Shown here piece after piece: positions 61,643 through 64,000 of a DNA stretch of 64,000 bases; the stretch's first letter is position 1; every line of letters starts with the position of its first letter. A model generated the notes under the pieces. That model worked only from the letters and a program-made list of their open reading frames with translations. It did no database searches and was not told where the DNA came from. A program made the position numbers and the translations under genes. Source of the DNA: M1-B18 sp048264125 (GTDB lineage Bacteria > Bacillota > Clostridia > Peptostreptococcales > Natronincolaceae). Location of the stretch: contig JBLXDM010000005.1 in the NCBI GenBank assembly GCA_048264125.1, forward strand, positions 124,001 through 188,000, read 5' to 3'.

Positions 61643-62926
61643 TTATCTTATTTTTTGCCCATCAGAGCCCTTGCCGCCATTAAGCAGCACTTCATCATAC
61701 AGATTGATGGTATAGAGTCTTACTGTTTCAGGGCTGCCGTCCTTAATAATTTCCTTCTGAAAGGAGCCCTCCTGTAATATTGAGTATTCCCTATTGCTGC
61801 TGATGACATTAACAGGAAGATATCTAGCAAAGCCGTTTACATCTATTCTGTATACTGCGGCTTGTCCCTCCACCTCCGCTATTGATTCATTGGGAAGCAT
61901 GAGTCCTTCATAGCTTTCCTTTATAATGTCCAAATTAAAGGTTCTTGCTGAATGGTAGCCCTCTAGGGCCTCCGACAAATCTAATATTACTATATTTATG
62001 TCTTCTCCAGGAATTACTTTTCTTACATAGGCCTTATAATCTCTTGCCTCTCCCTGCTTCCTAATGGTTATATTCTTTTTCTCCTGAATGCCCTCAAACT
62101 GTTGGCTATCCAGCTCTATTATTATGCTCCACCTGTGGTCTCTTATAATACGTATTTGAAGCCCCTCCACCGGGGAGGTGCTATTTTTTTTCAGTGTGCT
62201 TTTTATAAGCTCCATATCCTGAGGCGCAATATGCTCAATTGACTTCCTGCTTAATAGCTCCTCTAGTCCATCTCCACCAAAGGCCACGACTCCGGGACTT
62301 TCGCTATATATGGTCTGTATTGAGGTCTGTAGTCTTTCTTCTATAGCCTTCTTCTGCTCCTGCAGCTGCGTAAGATTTTTACCGGCAAAGCTTTCTTCAC
62401 CGGAAATTATGCTTTTCTTCTGCACCAGTTCATCCAGCTGCTGCTGGTAATCACTTATCTGGGAATAATCATTTTCCTTATACGCATTCTGCATTTTACC
62501 CATGATATCATTTATTTGATTATCCAGCTTTTGAATGTCTCCATCAAAAATCGTTTCTTCATTTTGTTTTTCCTCAATCCCCTTAATTCTCGAATTTATG
62601 ATTTCAAGCTCCTCTAGGGTCTTGGGATCAATATTTTCCATATGAACCTCTGCCAGCTTTTGGCCTTTAGTTACCTTTTCACCATCGGCTACAAAATATG
62701 TAATCTCGCCATCATTAATATTACTGAATATATCCTCGTCCCTAGCCACATAGCCGGTTGCCGATACCATTATCTCCAGGTTTCCTATCTGAGCTATCGT
62801 GGTTTTATAGCCCGAGGCGCCTAGTATCGGATATAGACGAGATATGATATATATAGAAACAACAGCTATGAGTATCATTCTTGTGAAGGGTCTTTTTCTT
62901 CTTCGTTTTTTTTTAACCTTATCCAT
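61643..62926 (-). CDS. HlyD-like membrane fusion/adaptor protein
   Basis: 427 residues. Basic N-terminus and one transmembrane helix (about 15-35, MILIAVVSIYIISRLYP), then a biotinyl-lipoyl-like half (AQIGNLEIMVSATGYVA and GEKVTKGQKLAEV), a coiled-coil hairpin (about 100-190), and a C-terminal beta domain. No RND or ABC pump gene is adjacent. In Clostridia such a gene often precedes yggS-sepF, so a division or envelope role is possible. ATG at 62924-62926 with AGGTGG five bases upstream. Confidence 0.85.
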   Translation of the reverse strand: MDKVKKKRRRKRPFTRMILIAVVSIYIISRLYPILGASGYKTTIAQIGNLEIMVSATGYVARDEDIFSNINDGEITYFVADGEKVTKGQKLAEVHMENIDPKTLEELEIINSRIKGIEEKQNEETIFDGDIQKLDNQINDIMGKMQNAYKENDYSQISDYQQQLDELVQKKSIISGEESFAGKNLTQLQEQKKAIEERLQTSIQTIYSESPGVVAFGGDGLEELLSRKSIEHIAPQDMELIKSTLKKNSTSPVEGLQIRIIRDHRWSIIIELDSQQFEGIQEKKNITIRKQGEARDYKAYVRKVIPGEDINIVILDLSEALEGYHSARTFNLDIIKESYEGLMLPNESIAEVEGQAAVYRIDVNGFARYLPVNVISSNREYSILQEGSFQKEIIKDGSPETVRLYTINLYDEVLLNGGKGSDGQKIR

Positions 62927-63048
62927 AGTCACCACCTACCATCATTTATCAATATACTATTCTTCATTAGGTTCAAAAGTCCTTCCAAATACTTAAACAT
63001 ATTTTTAATCCCCTAGACCTATTTGTGTTTATTCATTTTATAAAACAT

Positions 63049-63075
63049 TAAAAAACCTCACTATATAGCGAGGTT
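63049..63075 (-). terminator. Terminator after the unknown gene at 63.1 kb
   Basis: AACCTC-A-CTA (63054-63063) pairs with TAG-C-GAGGTT (63066-63075); TTTTTT follows on the minus strand. Confidence 0.82.
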
Positions 63076-63092
63076 CTTATCATATTAGTTTT

Positions 63093-63473
63093 TTAAAACC
63101 TTGTAAAAAACTTGCCATATTTGCTTATAACCTTTAATCTTCTAATTGTACTTATCTTTAAATTCTTTATACCCTGTGCCTTTGTGGCTATTGCAATGGC
63201 GTTTTCAGACTTAATTACCCCTAAAAGCACCCCTTTGATGTTTAAGGAATTATCCAGCTCCACCTTGATTTCATCCCCAGCCATCAATTCAGTGGAACCC
63301 AGCATAAAATGCTTTACATCAATGTTTTTAAGCTCACTTTGGTCTAGGTTTTTAAAATCCAAAACAATGACATTATTCTTTAAATAAAGCTTTTCCTTTA
63401 TTACAACCATGATATAGCCTATAACACAAATAAGGAATATGGTTAAAGCCAGCGACAATACATAATCATTCAT
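63093..63473 (-). CDS. Single-helix membrane protein, unknown
   Basis: 126 residues. N-terminal helix (about 5-25, SLALTIFLICVIGYIMVV), then a soluble beta-rich domain (KNNVIVLDFKNL, MLGSTELMAGDEIKVELD) that looks PRC- or SH3-like but is not recognised. AAGGTGA precedes the ATG. Ends with its own terminator, so it is not in the HlyD transcript. Function unknown. Confidence 0.7.
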   Translation of the reverse strand: MNDYVLSLALTIFLICVIGYIMVVIKEKLYLKNNVIVLDFKNLDQSELKNIDVKHFMLGSTELMAGDEIKVELDNSLNIKGVLLGVIKSENAIAIATKAQGIKNLKISTIRRLKVISKYGKFFTRF

Positions 63474-63499
63474 TCAGATTCACCTTCATTCAAGTAAGT

Positions 63500-63600
63500 A
63501 TAAGCTACGCTAAATTGCTATTTGTTAACATTATATCATCAATTATGTCCATGTTATATACATTTATGAAAAATTATCAGATTATTCTTAGATATGTAGC
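63500..63600 (-). promoter_or_regulatory. Possible extended -10 promoter before the 63.1-kb gene
   Basis: The minus strand has TGATATAAT in this region (extended -10 form) about 60 bases before the ATG; no -35 found. Confidence 0.35.
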
Positions 63601-63608
63601 TTAGATAA

Positions 63609-63632
63609 ATAAAAACCGAGGCTTCCCCCGGC
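63609..63632 (-). terminator. Terminator after the last gene
   Basis: CCGAGG (63616-63621) pairs with CCCCGG (63626-63631) with a CTTC loop (GAAG on the minus strand) and one G-T pair, then TTTTT on the minus strand. Confidence 0.85.
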
Positions 63633-63652
63633 TCTTATAAATACTATTCAAA

Positions 63653-63955
63653 TTACAGCTCCATTTCCTCTAAATATTCCTTTGCACTGCTATATAAATA
63701 AGCGATTAGGCTTCTCATTATTTCTCTTGGAATCATGAAACTCAACCCTTTGGGTAAATAGAGATATGCTTTTTCTAATACCCACTCCTCCTGCTCCCTG
63801 CCGCTATTTAAAACTAAATCCCCGGCAAGCCTTTTAGCCTGTAGCATAAGGCCATATAATATTGATTTTGTCTTATTCCATTCATATAGGCCTGAGGTAA
63901 GTGCTGCAATAACAACGACAATATAGAATTTATTTTCTATAATATAATCCAGCAT
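63653..63955 (-). CDS. Small membrane protein, unknown (holin-like length)
   Basis: 100 residues. N-terminal helix (about 7-27, YIVVVIAALTSGLYEW), then a helical soluble region ending with SSAKEYLEEMEL. No catalytic motif. GGGGG about eight bases before the ATG. Its size and layout resemble small phage-type proteins but nothing else here supports phage. Upstream sequence (63956-64000) is too short to judge the promoter. Confidence 0.65.
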   Translation of the reverse strand: MLDYIIENKFYIVVVIAALTSGLYEWNKTKSILYGLMLQAKRLAGDLVLNSGREQEEWVLEKAYLYLPKGLSFMIPREIMRSLIAYLYSSAKEYLEEMEL

Positions 63956-64000
63956 CAGTGTAGCCCCCTTTGCTATATCCTATTCAAATTTTTAGGTTAT

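Overview
The window is chromosomal housekeeping DNA from a low-G+C, Gram-positive anaerobe of the class Clostridia. The nearest type I would guess from memory of gene order is an Alkaliphilus- or Natronincola-like spore former. Reasons: the block ftsY-smc-(radical SAM)-rnc-fabF-acpP-fabG-fabD-fabK-fabH-plsX-fapR-rpmF-DUF177-ackA; the sporulation genes ylbJ and yteA; the Firmicutes-type division cluster divIVA-ylmH-yggT-sepF-yggS; FabK as the only enoyl reductase seen; FapR control of lipid synthesis; and strong AGGAGG ribosome sites with many TTG and GTG starts. About 60 of the genes lie on the minus strand. Only tmcAL, ylbJ, rpmB and rqcH lie on the plus strand. No rRNA, tRNA, CRISPR array or complete insertion sequence was seen.

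Layout, left to right. 1-5.7 kb: end of the rnc-radical SAM-smc-ftsY operon (chromosome organisation, RNA processing, protein targeting). 5.9-12.7 kb: a complete type II fatty-acid operon, fapR-plsX-fabH-fabK-fabD-fabG-acpP-fabF, with a consensus promoter and a textbook FapR operator in front. 12.9-15 kb: DUF177-rpmF and ackA. 15.2-16.6 kb: tmcAL with a long leader. 16.8-21.9 kb: an accessory island (AgrC/AgrA-like two-component system plus an ABC-2 exporter) whose base composition looks different from its surroundings. 22.2-29.4 kb: ylbJ, a coiled-coil protein, coaD, rsmD, recG, fakA and an Asp23 protein. 29.7-43.2 kb: rpmB, then long operons for translation, cell-wall signalling and replication restart (priA-def-fmt-DUF116-Zn peptidase; rsmB-rlmN-stp-prkC-rsgA-rpe-thiN). 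43.3-47.5 kb: yicC-remA-gmk-rpoZ-coaBC and dapF. 47.9-49.7 kb: rqcH. 49.9-53.3 kb: a potassium-uptake operon, trkA-trkA-trkH-OB protein. 53.8-55.9 kb: lspA-rluD-pyrR plus a small membrane protein. 56-58.6 kb: yteA, DUF5665, mtnN-aroF. 58.9-64 kb: the divIVA/sepF cluster, an HlyD-like protein and two unknown membrane proteins.

Most of the window is ordinary. Items outside the ordinary are: the ABC/Agr-like island between tmcAL and ylbJ; a dispersed intergenic repeat in two copies (about 47.71-47.87 and 58.67-58.80 kb), one with long inverted ends that supply the -35 box of rqcH; four 10-bp phased tandem repeats upstream of the trk operon; a possibly structured 150-nt leader in front of tmcAL; and two small membrane proteins of 54 and 55 residues. 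Statements about base composition, family membership and promoters are by eye; no searches were run.
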